Positions 44,507 to 54,660 of a stretch of 64,000 nt of DNA are shown here, in pieces. A program made the translations under genes and the position numbers. Source of the stretch: Bacillota bacterium (GTDB lineage: Bacteria > Bacillota > Clostridia > Christensenellales > SZUA-584); NCBI GenBank assembly GCA_023415915.1, contig JAEZIZ010000083.1, forward strand, positions 1 through 64,000. Reading direction: 5' to 3'. Each line of letters opens with the position of its first letter. Within the stretch, counting starts at the first letter, position 1. Below the pieces are notes generated by a model. The model searched no databases, had not been told where the DNA came from, and worked only from the letters and a program-made list of their open reading frames with translations.

Positions 44507-45288
44507 CACAACACCACCTCTCGCAAGTCGAATACCGGGCCTTCGACGCATACCTTTTTATACTCCAGCCCGCCGCCTGAATTTATACCGCACGTGCATG
44601 TGGAGCACGCCCCGAAGCCGCATCCCATGCGCTGTTCCATGGACACCTGAGCGGGAACGTTGAACTTTTTAACCACTTCCTGAAGAGCCTTAAGCATCGG
44701 TATGGGCCCGCAGGCGAGTATAACGTCGGGCAAGGCCTCGTTAAGCCGTTTTTCGAGCGCCTGGGTGACGAAGCCCTTGTCTCCCAGCGTGCCGTCGTCC
44801 GACGTAACAAATATCTTTGCGCACGATTCCTTAAAGTCCCAAAGGCAGTATTCGTACTCTTTGCCCCTGTAGCCCAGGAACGCTTCGTAGGTTTTATCGC
44901 GCCATTTCTGCACTGCGGAAAGCAGCGGCGCAATGCCCACGCCGCCGCCCACGAGGAATACGGTTTTATCGCCGCTGTTAAGACTGAAGCCCCTGCCGAT
45001 GGGCAGTATCGCATCGACGCCGTCGCCCGCGCGTAGTTCCGAAAAAGCCTTAGTCCCCTTGCCTTTTATCTGGTAGACGAGAGTTACCGTTTGCGCTTTG
45101 GCGTCAACGGTACATATGCTGAGCGGCCGCTTCAGCAGCAGCTCGCCGTGACCGGGTACGGCAAGGTCTGCGAACTGGCCGGGCACGAAATGGTCAAGGT
45201 CGGCTCCCTCGCAAAAAAGCCGCATACGGTATATATTGCTTGCTATCTGTTCGTTTTCCCGGATAACCGCCATTACTTTCTTAAACAT
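44506..45288 (-). CDS. pyrK: Dihydroorotate dehydrogenase electron-transfer subunit
   Basis: Carries FAD and a 2Fe-2S cluster and passes electrons from PyrD to NAD+. The 260-residue protein has the FAD motif [21 protein letters not shown] for NAD, and the cluster cysteines in [11 protein letters not shown] plus a later Cys in KKVCVEGP. The ATG at 45288 has GGAGG 6 nt upstream and overlaps the carB end by 8 nt. Confidence 0.95.
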   Translation of the reverse strand: MFKKVMAVIRENEQIASNIYRMRLFCEGADLDHFVPGQFADLAVPGHGELLLKRPLSICTVDAKAQTVTLVYQIKGKGTKAFSELRAGDGVDAILPIGRGFSLNSGDKTVFLVGGGVGIAPLLSAVQKWRDKTYEAFLGYRGKEYEYCLWDFKESCAKIFVTSDDGTLGDKGFVTQALEKRLNEALPDVILACGPIPMLKALQEVVKKFNVPAQVSMEQRMGCGFGACSTCTCGINSGGGLEYKKVCVEGPVFDLREVVL

Positions 45289-48200
45289 CTGCAACCTCCG
45301 ATATGTCGCCGAGGCTTAACGGCGTTAAGTCCTTGTCGGTTTTGCCGAGCTTTAAGCTGTAAAGAAGCGCTTTTGCGGTATCAAGAGACGTCATTATCGG
45401 TATGCGGTGCTCCACTGCGTAGCGCCGCAGCTTAAAGCCGTCCCTGTCTGCTCGCCTGCCCTTGGTGGGCGTGTTGACTATCAGCCGAAGGCTGCCGCTG
45501 TTTACAAGCTCCGTTATGCCTTTCGGGTCCATGGACAGCTTAGGAACGGTGTTTGCCGCCACAAAGTTGAAATTCAGTACGTTCGCAGTGCCGGGCGTAG
45601 CGTATATGTCGTATCCGAGATAATCGAGTATCGCGGCGATCGGTATGAGTTCCTGCTTATCGCTGTCCGCGACGGTAAGCAGCGCTTTGCCGGGCTCTTT
45701 GGGCAGCGCATACCCCGAAGCGATGAGGCCTTTTAATAGCGCCTCCGAATAATCGCGCGATATGCCGAGAACCTCCCCCGTGGATTTCATCTCTGGCCCG
45801 AGCCCTACTTCCACGTCGGGCAGCTTTTCAAACGAGAACACCGGCACTTTAATTGCCGTTATGTCGCGCTGCGGATAAAGCCCGGTGCCGTAGCCCATGG
45901 CGGAAAGCTTTTCGCCCAGCGACGCCCTTACCGCAAGCGATATCATAGGCACGCCCGTAACCTTAGATATGTAAGGCACCGTGCGGCTCGAGCGCGGGTT
46001 CACTTCAATTACATATATATCGCCGCCCGATATTACGAACTGTATGTTTACTATGCCGCGCACTTTAAGCGCCACAGCGAGTTTTTTCGTTATGTCAATT
46101 ATTTCTTCCCGCTGCCTGTCAGTTATCTTTCTCGCGGGATACACCGATATAGAGTCGCCCGAGTGCACGCCCGCGCGCTCTATATGCTCCATTATGCCGG
46201 GTATGAGTATATCCTCACCGTCGCTTATTGCGTCCACCTCAAGCTCCAATCCGGTCATGTATTTATCGACCAGCACCGGATGCTCCTGCTCGTACCTGCC
46301 TATTATGCGCATGTACTCGCGTATGCCTTCCTCATCCCACGCTATCTCCATGCCTTGCCCACCGAGCACATAAGAGGGCCTCACGAGCACCGGGTAGCCG
46401 AGCTCCGCGGCGGCTTCCGCGGCCTGCTGTTCGGTAAACACCGTCCTTGCCTTGGGCCTTCTTATACCTAGCTCTTCTAGCAGAGCTTCAAATTCCTTCC
46501 TGTCCTCGGCGCGGTTAATGCTCTCAAGCGGCGTGCCTTTTATGTTATAGCCCATAGACTCTACGTGCTTTGCGAGCTTAATAGCCGTCTGTCCGCCGAA
46601 TTGCACAATCACACCTTGGGGGCGTTCCTGCTCCAATACGTTGCCCACTTCTTCGGGCGTAAGCGGCTCGAAGTAAAGGCGGTCGGAAGTGTCGAAGTCG
46701 GTGGATACCGTCTCGGGGTTATTGTTTATTATTACGGTGTCAAACCCTGCCTGCTTTAGCGCCCATACGCAGTGCACGCTGCAGTAATCGAACTCAATGC
46801 CCTGCCCTATGCGTATCGGCCCTGAGCCCAGCACAACAATATTTTTATGCTTAGGTTCGGGCGCTTCGTTTTCGTCTTCGTATGTGGAGTAGTAATACGG
46901 GCTGACGGCGTCGAACTCCGCGCCGCACGTATCCACCATTTTAAATTTAGGCAGTATGCCAAAGCTTTTCCTGAGTTTGCGTATCTCCTGCTCCGTAGAG
47001 CCCGTCAGCGAGGCTATAGCGTTGTCCGAAAACCCTATGCGCTTTGCTGCGCGCAGCGTTTCGGGAGAAAGAGCCGACTTGCCCTTCGCGGCAAATTCGC
47101 TCTCGACGTCTACGATTGCCTTTATCCTGTCTAGATACCAATGATCTATGCCGGTAAGCTCATGCAGCCGCTCCGAAGAAATACCGCGCCGCATAGCTGT
47201 CGCGACAAGGAATATGCGCTCGTCGTTCTGCTGCGATATTTCTCCTAGCAGCTCAGAATCGCTGTAGCTTTGCGCGAACGGAAACACAAGCGAATAAAGG
47301 CCCAGTTCCAGCGAGCGCACCGCTTTTAAAAAGGCGCTTTCGAAGTTAGCGCCTATTGCCATAACCTCTCCCGTTGCCTTCATCTTTGTGCCGAGATGCT
47401 TGTCGGCCGTGGTGAATTTATCAAAAGGCCACCTTGGGAATTTAACTACCACGTAATCGAGCGTCGGCTCAAACGCCGCAAAAGTCTTGCCGGTTACTGC
47501 GTTCTTTATCTCGTCGAGCCCGTAGCCTATCGCTATTTTCGCGGATATCTTTGCTATAGGGTAACCGGTCGCCTTAGAAGCCAACGCCGACGAGCGGCTT
47601 ACGCGCGGGTTGACTTCTATTACGTAATACTTCATGCTGTTTGTGTCGAGAGCGAACTGTATGTTGCACCCGCCCTTGATATCGAGCGCCGATATTATCT
47701 TAAGCGATGCGGAGCGCAGCAATTGGTACTCCTTGTCTCGCAGCGTCTGCGACGGCGCAACGACTATGCTGTCGCCGGTATGTATGCCCACCGGGTCTAT
47801 GTTCTCCATGTTGCATACAGTGATGCAGTTGCCTTTCGCGTCGCGAAGCACCTCGTATTCTATCTCCTTGTATCCCGCAACGCTTTTCTCTATCAGCACC
47901 TGCGACACTCTGCTCGCGCTTATGCCGCTCTTTACCGTCTCTATAAGCTCGTCTTTGTTGTTCGCTATGCCGCCTCCCGTGCCGCCCAACGTATACGCGG
48001 GGCGGATTATCACCGGATAGCCGTGCGCGCCGGCAAACTCCAGCGCTTCTTCCACCGTGTTCGCAATAACGCTTTCTATTATCGGTTCGCCGATATCGTT
48101 CATCAAATCCTTGAAAGCTTCCCTGTCTTCCGCTTTCTTTATCGAATCGGCGTTAGTGCCCAGCATTCTGACGCCGAACTCTTTAAGCACGCCGCTCTCG

Positions 48201-48508
48201 TAAAGCTCCATAGCGAGGTTTAATCCCGTCTGGCCGCCCAATGTCGCGAGCATGCTGTCGGGCCGCTCTTTTGCTATTATATTTCGTATTACGCCCACGG
48301 TAAGCGGCTCTATATACACTATGTCCGCTATCTCGGTGTCCGTCATTATAGTCGCGGGGTTAGAGTTGACGAGCACTACCGTTATACCCTCTTCTTTCAG
48401 CGCGCGGCACGCCTGCGTCCCCGCGTAGTCGAACTCGGCAGCCTGCCCTATTATTATCGGCCCCGAGCCGATAACAAGCACCTTCTTTATGTCGGCTATT
48501 TTAGGCAT
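45281..48508 (-). CDS. carB: Carbamoyl-phosphate synthase large subunit
   Basis: Makes carbamoyl phosphate from ammonia (channelled from CarA), bicarbonate and 2 ATP. The 1075-residue protein shows the usual internal duplication: two ATP-grasp halves beginning [19 protein letters not shown] and [20 protein letters not shown]-terminal MGS-like allosteric domain follows (from about residue 935). It is full length and overlaps carA by 13 nt. Located inside the pyr operon, it mainly serves pyrimidine synthesis. Confidence 0.97.
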   Translation of the reverse strand: MPKIADIKKVLVIGSGPIIIGQAAEFDYAGTQACRALKEEGITVVLVNSNPATIMTDTEIADIVYIEPLTVGVIRNIIAKERPDSMLATLGGQTGLNLAMELYESGVLKEFGVRMLGTNADSIKKAEDREAFKDLMNDIGEPIIESVIANTVEEALEFAGAHGYPVIIRPAYTLGGTGGGIANNKDELIETVKSGISASRVSQVLIEKSVAGYKEIEYEVLRDAKGNCITVCNMENIDPVGIHTGDSIVVAPSQTLRDKEYQLLRSASLKIISALDIKGGCNIQFALDTNSMKYYVIEVNPRVSRSSALASKATGYPIAKISAKIAIGYGLDEIKNAVTGKTFAAFEPTLDYVVVKFPRWPFDKFTTADKHLGTKMKATGEVMAIGANFESAFLKAVRSLELGLYSLVFPFAQSYSDSELLGEISQQNDERIFLVATAMRRGISSERLHELTGIDHWYLDRIKAIVDVESEFAAKGKSALSPETLRAAKRIGFSDNAIASLTGSTEQEIRKLRKSFGILPKFKMVDTCGAEFDAVSPYYYSTYEDENEAPEPKHKNIVVLGSGPIRIGQGIEFDYCSVHCVWALKQAGFDTVIINNNPETVSTDFDTSDRLYFEPLTPEEVGNVLEQERPQGVIVQFGGQTAIKLAKHVESMGYNIKGTPLESINRAEDRKEFEALLEELGIRRPKARTVFTEQQAAEAAAELGYPVLVRPSYVLGGQGMEIAWDEEGIREYMRIIGRYEQEHPVLVDKYMTGLELEVDAISDGEDILIPGIMEHIERAGVHSGDSISVYPARKITDRQREEIIDITKKLAVALKVRGIVNIQFVISGGDIYVIEVNPRSSRTVPYISKVTGVPMISLAVRASLGEKLSAMGYGTGLYPQRDITAIKVPVFSFEKLPDVEVGLGPEMKSTGEVLGISRDYSEALLKGLIASGYALPKEPGKALLTVADSDKQELIPIAAILDYLGYDIYATPGTANVLNFNFVAANTVPKLSMDPKGITELVNSGSLRLIVNTPTKGRRADRDGFKLRRYAVEHRIPIMTSLDTAKALLYSLKLGKTDKDLTPLSLGDISEVADV

Positions 48509-49566
48509 GAACGTTTCTCCATCATCTCGATAAACTCGTCGAACAAATAAGCCGTGTCTTCAGGGCCCGGCGAAGCTTCCGGGTGAAACTGCACGGTAAA
48601 CATATCAAGCCCTTTGTAGCGAATTCCCTCTATCGTGCCGTCGTTCCAGTTCTTGTGGCTTACCTCTAAGCCGTCGGGCAGCGTGCTTTCCACGATCGTG
48701 TACCCGTGGTTCTGGGAAGTTATATATACCCTGTCCTTAATAAGGTCTTTCACCGGATGATTAGCGCCCCTGTGCCCGTACTTAAGCTTTTCGGAGTCGG
48801 CGCCCATAGCGAGCGCGAGCAGCTGGTGCCCGAGGCATATGCCGAATATAGGCAGCTTGCCCGTAAGCTGCTTTAAGTTGGCTATAACCTCTTTGTTGTC
48901 TTTGGGGTCGCCCGGGCCGTTTGTAAGCATAAGTCCATCAAATCCGCCGGAAAGTATCTCGTCCGCCCCCGTTCTCGCGGGGAAAACAGTCACGGAGCAC
49001 CCGCGCTTTTCGAGGCTGCGCAGTATATTGCGTTTGAGCCCGAAGTCCAGCACGGCAACGTTGAAGCCTTCGCCTCTGCAATACTCGTATTTTTCCTTGC
49101 ATGTCACCGTATCTACTGGCAGCTTATATACGTATGCTTTCATGCTGTTTATCTGCTCGTCGGTAGGCTCCTGCTGCGTTATTATGCCGCGCATCGCGCC
49201 TCTTTCGCGTATTATACGCGTAAGCGCGCGCGTGTCTATGCCGCAAAGCCCGCATATTCCGTTTTCGGCTAAATAGCTGTCAAGGCTGCCTTCGCTGCGC
49301 CAGTTGGAGGGGCTGTCGCAGAATTCGCGTACAATAAAACCGCTTACCTGCGGTTTCGCCGATTCGGGGTCCGTCTCGTTTATGCCGTAATTGCCTATGA
49401 GCGGGTAGGTCATCGTTACTATCTGCCCGCAGTACGACGGGTCCGTCAATACTTCCTGATATCCCGTCATGCCTGTGTTGAAAACCACCTCGCCCGTAAC
49501 GTCGCATTTCGCGCCAAAGCTCTGGCCTGTAAACCGCGTGCCGTCTTCCAGTGTAAGTATGGCCAT
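48496..49566 (-). CDS. carA: Carbamoyl-phosphate synthase small subunit
   Basis: Glutamine amidotransferase subunit. The 356-residue protein has the N-terminal CPSase domain and a class I amidotransferase domain, with the nucleophile in [11 protein letters not shown] (about residue 243) and the His-Glu pair in [10 protein letters not shown] (about 327). The ATG at 49566 has GGAAAGGAG upstream; an in-frame codon just before it is discounted. Confidence 0.96.
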   Translation of the reverse strand: MAILTLEDGTRFTGQSFGAKCDVTGEVVFNTGMTGYQEVLTDPSYCGQIVTMTYPLIGNYGINETDPESAKPQVSGFIVREFCDSPSNWRSEGSLDSYLAENGICGLCGIDTRALTRIIRERGAMRGIITQQEPTDEQINSMKAYVYKLPVDTVTCKEKYEYCRGEGFNVAVLDFGLKRNILRSLEKRGCSVTVFPARTGADEILSGGFDGLMLTNGPGDPKDNKEVIANLKQLTGKLPIFGICLGHQLLALAMGADSEKLKYGHRGANHPVKDLIKDRVYITSQNHGYTIVESTLPDGLEVSHKNWNDGTIEGIRYKGLDMFTVQFHPEASPGPEDTAYLFDEFIEMMEKRSCLK

Positions 49567-49584
49567 CAAATGCTCCTTTCCAGA

Positions 49585-50481
49585 TTATAAATTTATTCCA
49601 CGCTTTTTTAGAGCGCTTAATATCTCGCTGTTCATGTCGACAACCGCCTGCCGCGCCGCCTGCGTTGCCGACAGCCCGTCGTATTGCTCCTTTTTATATG
49701 CCAGCAGTATGCCGCGCGAAGAATTGACTACCGCGCCGAGTCCGTTGCTGTCGAAGCTTGTCGTAATATCGTCCGCGCCCGCGCCTTGCGCGCCATAGCC
49801 GGGCACAAGGAAAAACGTATGCTTAAGTCTTTCTCTTAACTGCTTGGCTTCGGAAGGGTACGTAGCCCCTACGACGGCGCCCACGCTGCTGTAGCCGTGC
49901 CTGCCCAAATAGGGCTCGCCCCATTCGGCGACTTTATCCGCTACCACTTCATACAGCTTTCGCCCGCCCAAGTCCAAGTCCTGAAACTCGCCGCTTGAGG
50001 GGTTGGACGTTTTGACAAGCACGAATATGCCTTTGCCCGTTTCCCTGCAGTCGTCCAAGAACGGCTGTATGCCGTCAGTACCGAGGTACGGGTTTACGGT
50101 TATAAAATGCGCCGCACTGCCCAATATGTATGCTTCCGAATACGCCGCCGCAGTAGAGCCTATATCGTTTCTCTTTACATCGGCTATTGTAATAAGCCCC
50201 GCGGCCTCCGCGTATTCGAGCGTATCGAGAAAGCACTGCACGCCCGGCGCGCCGTACGCCTCATAGAACGCGGCCTGCACCTTTACGCATGGCACCAGCT
50301 CTTTTATTTCGTCTATGAGCTCGCGGTTGTAGTCGAGTATGCACGCCGCTATCGTCTCATTGCCGGGTTCGGCGGTGCGCGAAAGGTATGCCGACGGCAG
50401 GTATTCGTATTTTGTATCAAGCCCTATGCACGCGGCGCTCCTTTTTGACTTTATCGATTCACAAAGCCTGTCTATTTGCAT
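49585..50481 (-). CDS. pyrF: Orotidine 5'-phosphate decarboxylase (long type 2)
   Basis: Converts OMP to UMP. At 298 residues it is the longer, type 2 form common in Clostridia and actinobacteria, with the catalytic Asp-Lys-Asp array in TIADVKRNDIGSTA (near residue 98) and VNPYLGTDGIQPF. It starts with GGAGA upstream and overlaps the pyrC end by 10 nt. Its position between pyrC and carA differs from the B. subtilis order, where pyrF is near the end. Confidence 0.95.
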   Translation of the reverse strand: MQIDRLCESIKSKRSAACIGLDTKYEYLPSAYLSRTAEPGNETIAACILDYNRELIDEIKELVPCVKVQAAFYEAYGAPGVQCFLDTLEYAEAAGLITIADVKRNDIGSTAAAYSEAYILGSAAHFITVNPYLGTDGIQPFLDDCRETGKGIFVLVKTSNPSSGEFQDLDLGGRKLYEVVADKVAEWGEPYLGRHGYSSVGAVVGATYPSEAKQLRERLKHTFFLVPGYGAQGAGADDITTSFDSNGLGAVVNSSRGILLAYKKEQYDGLSATQAARQAVVDMNSEILSALKKRGINL

Positions 50482-51743
50482 ATGTGTTCTCCATCATATA
50501 TGAGCTTTCCGTCCACGATGGTGTGCGTGACGGCTCCTCTTAACTTTTGCCCCAGAAACGGCGTATTCTTTCCTTTGGAAATGATGTCCTCTTCTCTTAG
50601 TATATATTCTCTGCCGAGGTCCGCAACAGTAATGTCGGCAGACTTGCCTTCTTTTATTACGCCGCCCGGCTTGCCTATTATCCTGGCCGGGTTTACCGAG
50701 AACAACCTTGCAAGCGTATCAATATCGTCGGTTAAGTTCGTTACCGCAAGCGAGAACGCCGTTTCGAAACCCGATATGCCGAATGCCGCGAGCATAAACT
50801 CTATGTTCTTTTCGTCTTTGTGGTGCGGCGCGTGGTCCGTAGCTATCGCGTCTATCGTGCCGTCAAGCAGCCCCTGTTTTATTGCCTCAACGTCGTCTTT
50901 CGTGCGCAGCGGCGGGTTGACCTTTGTACGCGCGTCGTAGCCCTGGCACATGCTGTCGTCACCCGAGAAGTAATGCGGCGCGGTCTCGCAAGTTACTTTA
51001 ACGCTTTTAGCTTTTGCGTTTCTGATAATCTCTACGCCGCCGCGAGTCGATACATGCTGTATATGAACTCTTAAGCCGTACGCTTCCGCAAGCAGGCAAT
51101 CCCTTGCTATCATGGCTTCCTCGGCCGCGCGCGATATGCCGGGCAACCCAAGCACTGTAGAGTAATAGCCTTCGTTCATTACACCGCCGTTTCTTATGTC
51201 GAGGCATTCCTCATGCGCCATTATGAAAGAACCGTATGTAGCGGCGTACTGCATCGCCGTCCTCATCATCGCCCCGTTTTCTATGGGCTTTCCGTCGTCC
51301 GAGAACGCCACGCAGCCAAGCGCCATCATTTCGCCCATCTCGGTGAGCTCCTTGCCCTTAAGCCCTTTCGTTGCCGCTCCTACCGGGTATATCTTAACGC
51401 AGGCCTGCTTTGCCCTGCCCAGCACGTAAGAAACCGCCGCTGCGTTGTCTATCGGCGGGTCGGTGTTGGCCATGCAGCAAATAGCCGTATACCCGCCCTT
51501 TGCGGCAGCCCGCGCGCCCGAGACTATGTCTTCTTTATACTCCTGGCCCGGCTCACGAAGATGGCAGTGCAGGTCTATAAACCCCGGAAACACAATCTTA
51601 CCCGAGGCGTCTATCACGGTATCAGCGTCTCCCAAGTTTTCTCCTATGGCTTTAATCCTGCCGTCCTCTATCAGTATATCGAGCCTGCCCGACTTTTCAC
51701 CCGCAGGGTTGGCTATATGGCCTCCGCTTATCTTAATTGACAT
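50472..51743 (-). CDS. pyrC: Dihydroorotase
   Basis: Zinc amidohydrolase that closes carbamoyl-aspartate to dihydroorotate. The 423-residue type I enzyme has the metal motif GFIDLHCHLREPGQE (near residue 53), the conserved ATDHAPHH and HVSTRGG segments. AGGAGG precedes the ATG, and it overlaps the pyrB end by 11 nt. Confidence 0.96.
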   Translation of the reverse strand: MSIKISGGHIANPAGEKSGRLDILIEDGRIKAIGENLGDADTVIDASGKIVFPGFIDLHCHLREPGQEYKEDIVSGARAAAKGGYTAICCMANTDPPIDNAAAVSYVLGRAKQACVKIYPVGAATKGLKGKELTEMGEMMALGCVAFSDDGKPIENGAMMRTAMQYAATYGSFIMAHEECLDIRNGGVMNEGYYSTVLGLPGISRAAEEAMIARDCLLAEAYGLRVHIQHVSTRGGVEIIRNAKAKSVKVTCETAPHYFSGDDSMCQGYDARTKVNPPLRTKDDVEAIKQGLLDGTIDAIATDHAPHHKDEKNIEFMLAAFGISGFETAFSLAVTNLTDDIDTLARLFSVNPARIIGKPGGVIKEGKSADITVADLGREYILREEDIISKGKNTPFLGQKLRGAVTHTIVDGKLIYDGEHICK

Positions 51744-52665
51744 CGTCTTTCCTCCTGGTAAGCAAGTAAAGCAGCGCCATTCTTACGGCAACCCCGTTAG
51801 TAACCTGCGTGGTTATCGCGGAATTATCTGCGTCCGCCACATCGCTTGAAAGTTCTACTCCCCTGTTTATAGGGCCGGGGTGCATTATAAGCACGTCTTT
51901 CTTGCACGCTTTGAGGGTCTGTTCGTTTAATCCGAAGTAGTTGTGATATTCGCGCACGGACGGCAGCAAAGCGCCCTCCAGCCGTTCTTTTTGTATTCTT
52001 AACGCCATTACCACGTCGGCGTCCCTTACCGCCTGCTCGACGCTATTCGTTATGCGCGCGCCCGTCTTTTCGATTTCGGGAGGCATCATAGTATTCATGC
52101 CGCAAAGCGTAACGTTTGCTCCGAGGGCTTTTAGGCCCCAAAGGTTGCTTCTCGCTACGCGGCTGTGCGATATGTCGCCTATTATCGAAACGTTAAGGCC
52201 GGAAATACTGCCGAACTTCTCTTTCATAGTAAACATATCCAGAAGCGCCTGCGTCGGGTGCTCGTGCGTGCCGTCGCCCGCGTTTATTACGCTGCCGCTG
52301 AAGTTGTCGGCAAGGAACTTGGGCGCGCCCGACATAGGATGGCGTATAACCACTACGTCCGTTTCCATCGCTTCAATGGTCTTGCCGGTATCGAGCAGCG
52401 TTTCGCCCTTGTTGACGCTGCTTGACGAGACGCCGAGGTTGCTGAACGTAGCGCCTAAGTATTTCGCTGCAAGCTCGAAGCTTAATCTCGTTCTCGTGCT
52501 GTTCTCATAGAACAGCGCCACTATGGATTTCCCCTGAAGATGGGGCATCTTTTTCGCGTTCTGCATAAGAAGCTGTTTCATGGTCGCGGCGGAATCGAGT
52601 ATAAGGTTTACCTCGTCCGCATCCATGCCCTGCAGCCCCAGTAAGTCTTTGGATTTTAACAGCAT
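51733..52665 (-). CDS. pyrB: Aspartate carbamoyltransferase catalytic chain
   Basis: Joins carbamoyl phosphate and aspartate. The 310-residue chain has the carbamoyl-phosphate loop ENSTRTRLSFE (near residue 55), the 80s-loop region and the HPGPINRGVEL aspartate-binding segment near the C-terminus. No pyrI regulatory chain is present, as in other Firmicutes. A weak CGGAGA site precedes the start. An array of REP-like elements separates it from pyrR. Confidence 0.96.
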   Translation of the reverse strand: MLLKSKDLLGLQGMDADEVNLILDSAATMKQLLMQNAKKMPHLQGKSIVALFYENSTRTRLSFELAAKYLGATFSNLGVSSSSVNKGETLLDTGKTIEAMETDVVVIRHPMSGAPKFLADNFSGSVINAGDGTHEHPTQALLDMFTMKEKFGSISGLNVSIIGDISHSRVARSNLWGLKALGANVTLCGMNTMMPPEIEKTGARITNSVEQAVRDADVVMALRIQKERLEGALLPSVREYHNYFGLNEQTLKACKKDVLIMHPGPINRGVELSSDVADADNSAITTQVTNGVAVRMALLYLLTRRKDDVN

Positions 52666-52692
52666 ATAGTTCTCCGTTTAATATTTTGCTTC

Positions 52693-52808
52693 CACCCCGT
52701 CAAGCCTCACGTCTTGCCGGGGACCCCGGGTTTTCACCCCATCAAGCCTTACGTCTTGCTGGGGACTCCGTATTTACCCCATCAAGCTTTGGCTTAACGG
52801 TGACTCCT
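52693..52808 (+). repeat. Array of three REP-like palindromes between pyrR and pyrB
   Basis: Copies near 52693-52728, 52735-52770 and 52775-52808, period about 41 nt. The first two are ACCCCGTCAAGCC-TCACG-TCTTGCCGGGGACCCC and ACCCCATCAAGCC-TTACG-TCTTGCTGGGGACTCC; the third is decayed (GGCTTAACGGTGACTCC). No spacer variety as in CRISPR. Confidence 0.9.
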
Positions 52809-52810
52809 AT

Positions 52811-52837
52811 AAAAAAACCTTATCTGCTGATAAGGTT
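52811..52837 (-). terminator. Terminator hairpin right after pyrR
   Basis: AACCTTATC / GATAAGGTT perfect 9-bp hairpin (52816-52837) followed by TTTTTTT on the minus strand. It abuts the pyrR stop. If fully active it would separate pyrR from pyrB; partial read-through or an overlooked second attenuator is likely, since no promoter is obvious before pyrB. Confidence 0.75.
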
Positions 52838-53376
52838 CATACGGGCAAATCGTTTATAGCGACGTTATCGACGCCGTCAAATTCGGTAACGCGCACGCTT
52901 ACCACCTCGTTCTTTGAAGTAGGTATGTTCTTGCCCACATAATCCGCGCGTATCGGAAGCTCCCTGTGGCCTCTGTCCACAACTACGGCAAGCTGTATGT
53001 AGCTCGGGCGTCCAAGGTCCATAAGCGCGTCAAGAGCCGCCCTTACCGTTCGCCCGGTGTATATAACATCGTCGCACAGCACTATCGTCTTCTTGTTGAT
53101 GTCAAAGCATATATCGGTGCCGTTTATTATCGGGTGGTCGGAAAGCAGCGACAAATCGTCCCTGTAAAAAGTTATGTCGAGCGAGCCTATGTCTACGCGC
53201 ACGCCCTCAAACTCCTCGATATACTTCGCTATGCGCTTTGCGAGAGGCACGCCGCGCCGTTGTATGCCTATAAGAGCCATGTTCTGGGCGCCGTTGTTTT
53301 TTTCGATTATCTCGTGCGCTATGCGCTTAAGCGCCCGCTCCAGCGCTACGCTGTCCATTATTAGAGCTTTGTCCAT
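52837..53376 (-). CDS. pyrR: PyrR, pyrimidine operon attenuation protein
   Basis: Binds UMP/UTP and the pyr leader RNA to cause termination; also has weak uracil phosphoribosyltransferase activity. The 179-residue protein has the PRPP loop [19 protein letters not shown] (near residues 96-113) and the conserved [10 protein letters not shown] and [12 protein letters not shown] segments. The start at 53376 has AAAGGAG upstream. It is the first gene of its own regulated operon, with the matching attenuator just upstream. Confidence 0.96.
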   Translation of the reverse strand: MDKALIMDSVALERALKRIAHEIIEKNNGAQNMALIGIQRRGVPLAKRIAKYIEEFEGVRVDIGSLDITFYRDDLSLLSDHPIINGTDICFDINKKTIVLCDDVIYTGRTVRAALDALMDLGRPSYIQLAVVVDRGHRELPIRADYVGKNIPTSKNEVVSVRVTEFDGVDNVAINDLPV

Positions 53377-53393
53377 AAACGCTCCTTTCATTG

Positions 53394-53585
53394 CACCCCA
53401 GCAAGCCTCACGTCTTGCCGGGGACTCCGTATCCACACCCCAAAAAGTCTACAACTTTTTTGGGGCCCCGGTTACACCCTAAAGACCTCTGGTTTTTGGG
53501 GACCCCGGCTATACCCCATAAAGCCTCCAACTTTTTTGGGGCCCCGCCTACACCCAAAAAAGCCTCTGGCTTCTTGGTGACCCTA
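53394..53585 (+). repeat. Array of five REP-like palindromes in the pyr leader
   Basis: Copies start near 53394, 53434, 53474, 53511 and 53550, with 37 to 40-nt period. Arms differ but stay complementary: CCCCAGCAAG/CTTGCCGGGG, CCCCAAAAAG/CTTTTTTGGGG, CCCTAAAGACC/GGTTTTTGGGG, CCCCATAAAG/CTTTTTTGGGG, CACCCAAAAAAGCC/GGCTTCTTGGTG. The array lies inside the transcribed leader between the attenuator and pyrR. Confidence 0.92.
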
Positions 53586-53587
53586 CC

Positions 53588-53686
53588 AAAAAAGCCTTGC
53601 CGACGGCAAGGCTTAATGATTGCATACAACAAATAAACGCACCTTGCCGGACTCTCCTGGTCCGATTTAAAGGACACTTTTTTCTT
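53588..53686 (-). promoter_or_regulatory. PyrR-responsive transcription attenuator
   Basis: Three alternative structures can be seen. A hairpin CGGAC-CAGGAGA-GTCCG (53648-53664) resembles the PyrR-binding loop with one extra base. Overlapping it, CGGCAAGG (53642-53649) can pair with CCTTGCCG (53604-53611), the 5' arm of the terminator, giving an antiterminator. The terminator itself is AAGCCTTGCC-GTC-GGCAAGGCTT (53592-53614) followed by TTTTTT. PyrR binding would hold the first hairpin and allow termination, as known for pyr operons. Confidence 0.88.
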
Positions 53687-53692
53687 GAAAAT

Positions 53693-53721
53693 AACATATC
53701 ATAATACTCCTCATTTGTCCA
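53693..53721 (-). promoter_or_regulatory. Promoter of the pyr operon
   Basis: TGGACA (53716-53721) and TATGTT (53693-53698) with a 17-nt spacer on the minus strand, just upstream of the attenuator. Confidence 0.65.
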
Positions 53722-53747
53722 TTCATTTTTCGTGATTATTATAAATA

Positions 53748-53776
53748 TTGTTAATGTCCGCTTATTCTGATAAAAT
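53748..53776 (+). promoter_or_regulatory. Promoter of the HAD phosphatase gene
   Basis: TTGTTA (53748-53753) and TAAAAT (53771-53776) with a 17-nt spacer on the plus strand, 37 nt before the chosen start. It is divergent from the pyr promoter. Confidence 0.6.
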
Positions 53777-53813
53777 CCCCGTAACGGTATTTTTTGCTCG
53801 GGGCGGGTTAATT

Positions 53814-54620
53814 ATGATAATTTTAAGCGACATAGAATGTTTTATACTCGATATGGACGGAACTATATACCTCGGGGAGCGCGTGCTTCCCGGAGCGCCC
53901 GAATTACTGCGGCTGCTTGAAGCGCGCGGCACGGCGTATTACTTTTTTACCAACAATTCATCCGCTTCAGCATACGACTATATTGCAAAGCTAAAGCGTC
54001 TGTGGCTGGGAGTATATGAAAGAAAAAGCATAATTACTTCCGTCGACGTGACTATAGACTATATCAAAAGAACATACGGAGCAAACGCGAGCGCTTACGT
54101 AGTCGGAACTCCCGCGCTTGTTGAGCAGCTGAAAAGCGCCGGGATAGAGTGCGCGGATTCTGGCAGGCCGGATTGCCTCGTAGTGGGATTCGACACTACG
54201 CTGCGCTACGAAAGGGCCAACAGGGCGCTGGAGCTGCTGCGCGAAGGCGTTCCGTTCTTAGGAGTAAACATAGACGCGGTATGCCCGCTGGACGGCGGGA
54301 AGGTGCTGCTCGACTGCGGCAGCATTTGCGCAATGCTCACTCACGCCTCCGGAGTAAAGCCTAAATTTCTTGGCAAGCCGTTTTCAGAAACGGCGGAATA
54401 TATATGCAAAACGACGGGCATACCTCCCGGAAAAACCGCAGTCGTCGGAGACCGGCTGTATACCGATATGCGCTTTGCGGCTGAAAACGGTATGTGCTCC
54501 ATAGGCGTGCTGTCGGGCGAGATGACGCGCGAAGATATATATAAAAGCGATTTAAAGCTCGATTATGTTTTCAGCGGCGTACAAGAGTTATGCGACATCC
54601 TGAAACAAGCTGATATTTGA
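53814..54620 (+). CDS. HAD superfamily (subfamily IIA, NagD/PNPase-like) phosphatase
   Basis: A 268-residue sugar- or nucleotide-phosphatase-like protein. Motif I is LDMDGTIYLG (about residues 11-20), motif II FFTNNSS, the lysine of motif III is in FLGKPFSETAEY and motif IV is VVGDRLYTDMRFA. A cap domain between motifs II and III places it in subfamily IIA. The start at 53814 follows a GGGCGGG site; an upstream in-frame ATG lies inside the promoter. The substrate is unknown; the next gene follows by 40 nt. Confidence 0.9.
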   Translation: MIILSDIECFILDMDGTIYLGERVLPGAPELLRLLEARGTAYYFFTNNSSASAYDYIAKLKRLWLGVYERKSIITSVDVTIDYIKRTYGANASAYVVGTPALVEQLKSAGIECADSGRPDCLVVGFDTTLRYERANRALELLREGVPFLGVNIDAVCPLDGGKVLLDCGSICAMLTHASGVKPKFLGKPFSETAEYICKTTGIPPGKTAVVGDRLYTDMRFAAENGMCSIGVLSGEMTREDIYKSDLKLDYVFSGVQELCDILKQADI

Positions 54621-54660
54621 TATTTCCCGTTAATATAATTTGAGTTAGGAGGGTTAGTTT

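Noticed and set aside
53394..53585. Regular 37 to 40-nt spaced repeats as a CRISPR array
   Set aside because: The repeated unit is the whole palindrome, with no unique 30-nt spacers, varying arms, and the same unit occurs singly all over the window; no cas genes.
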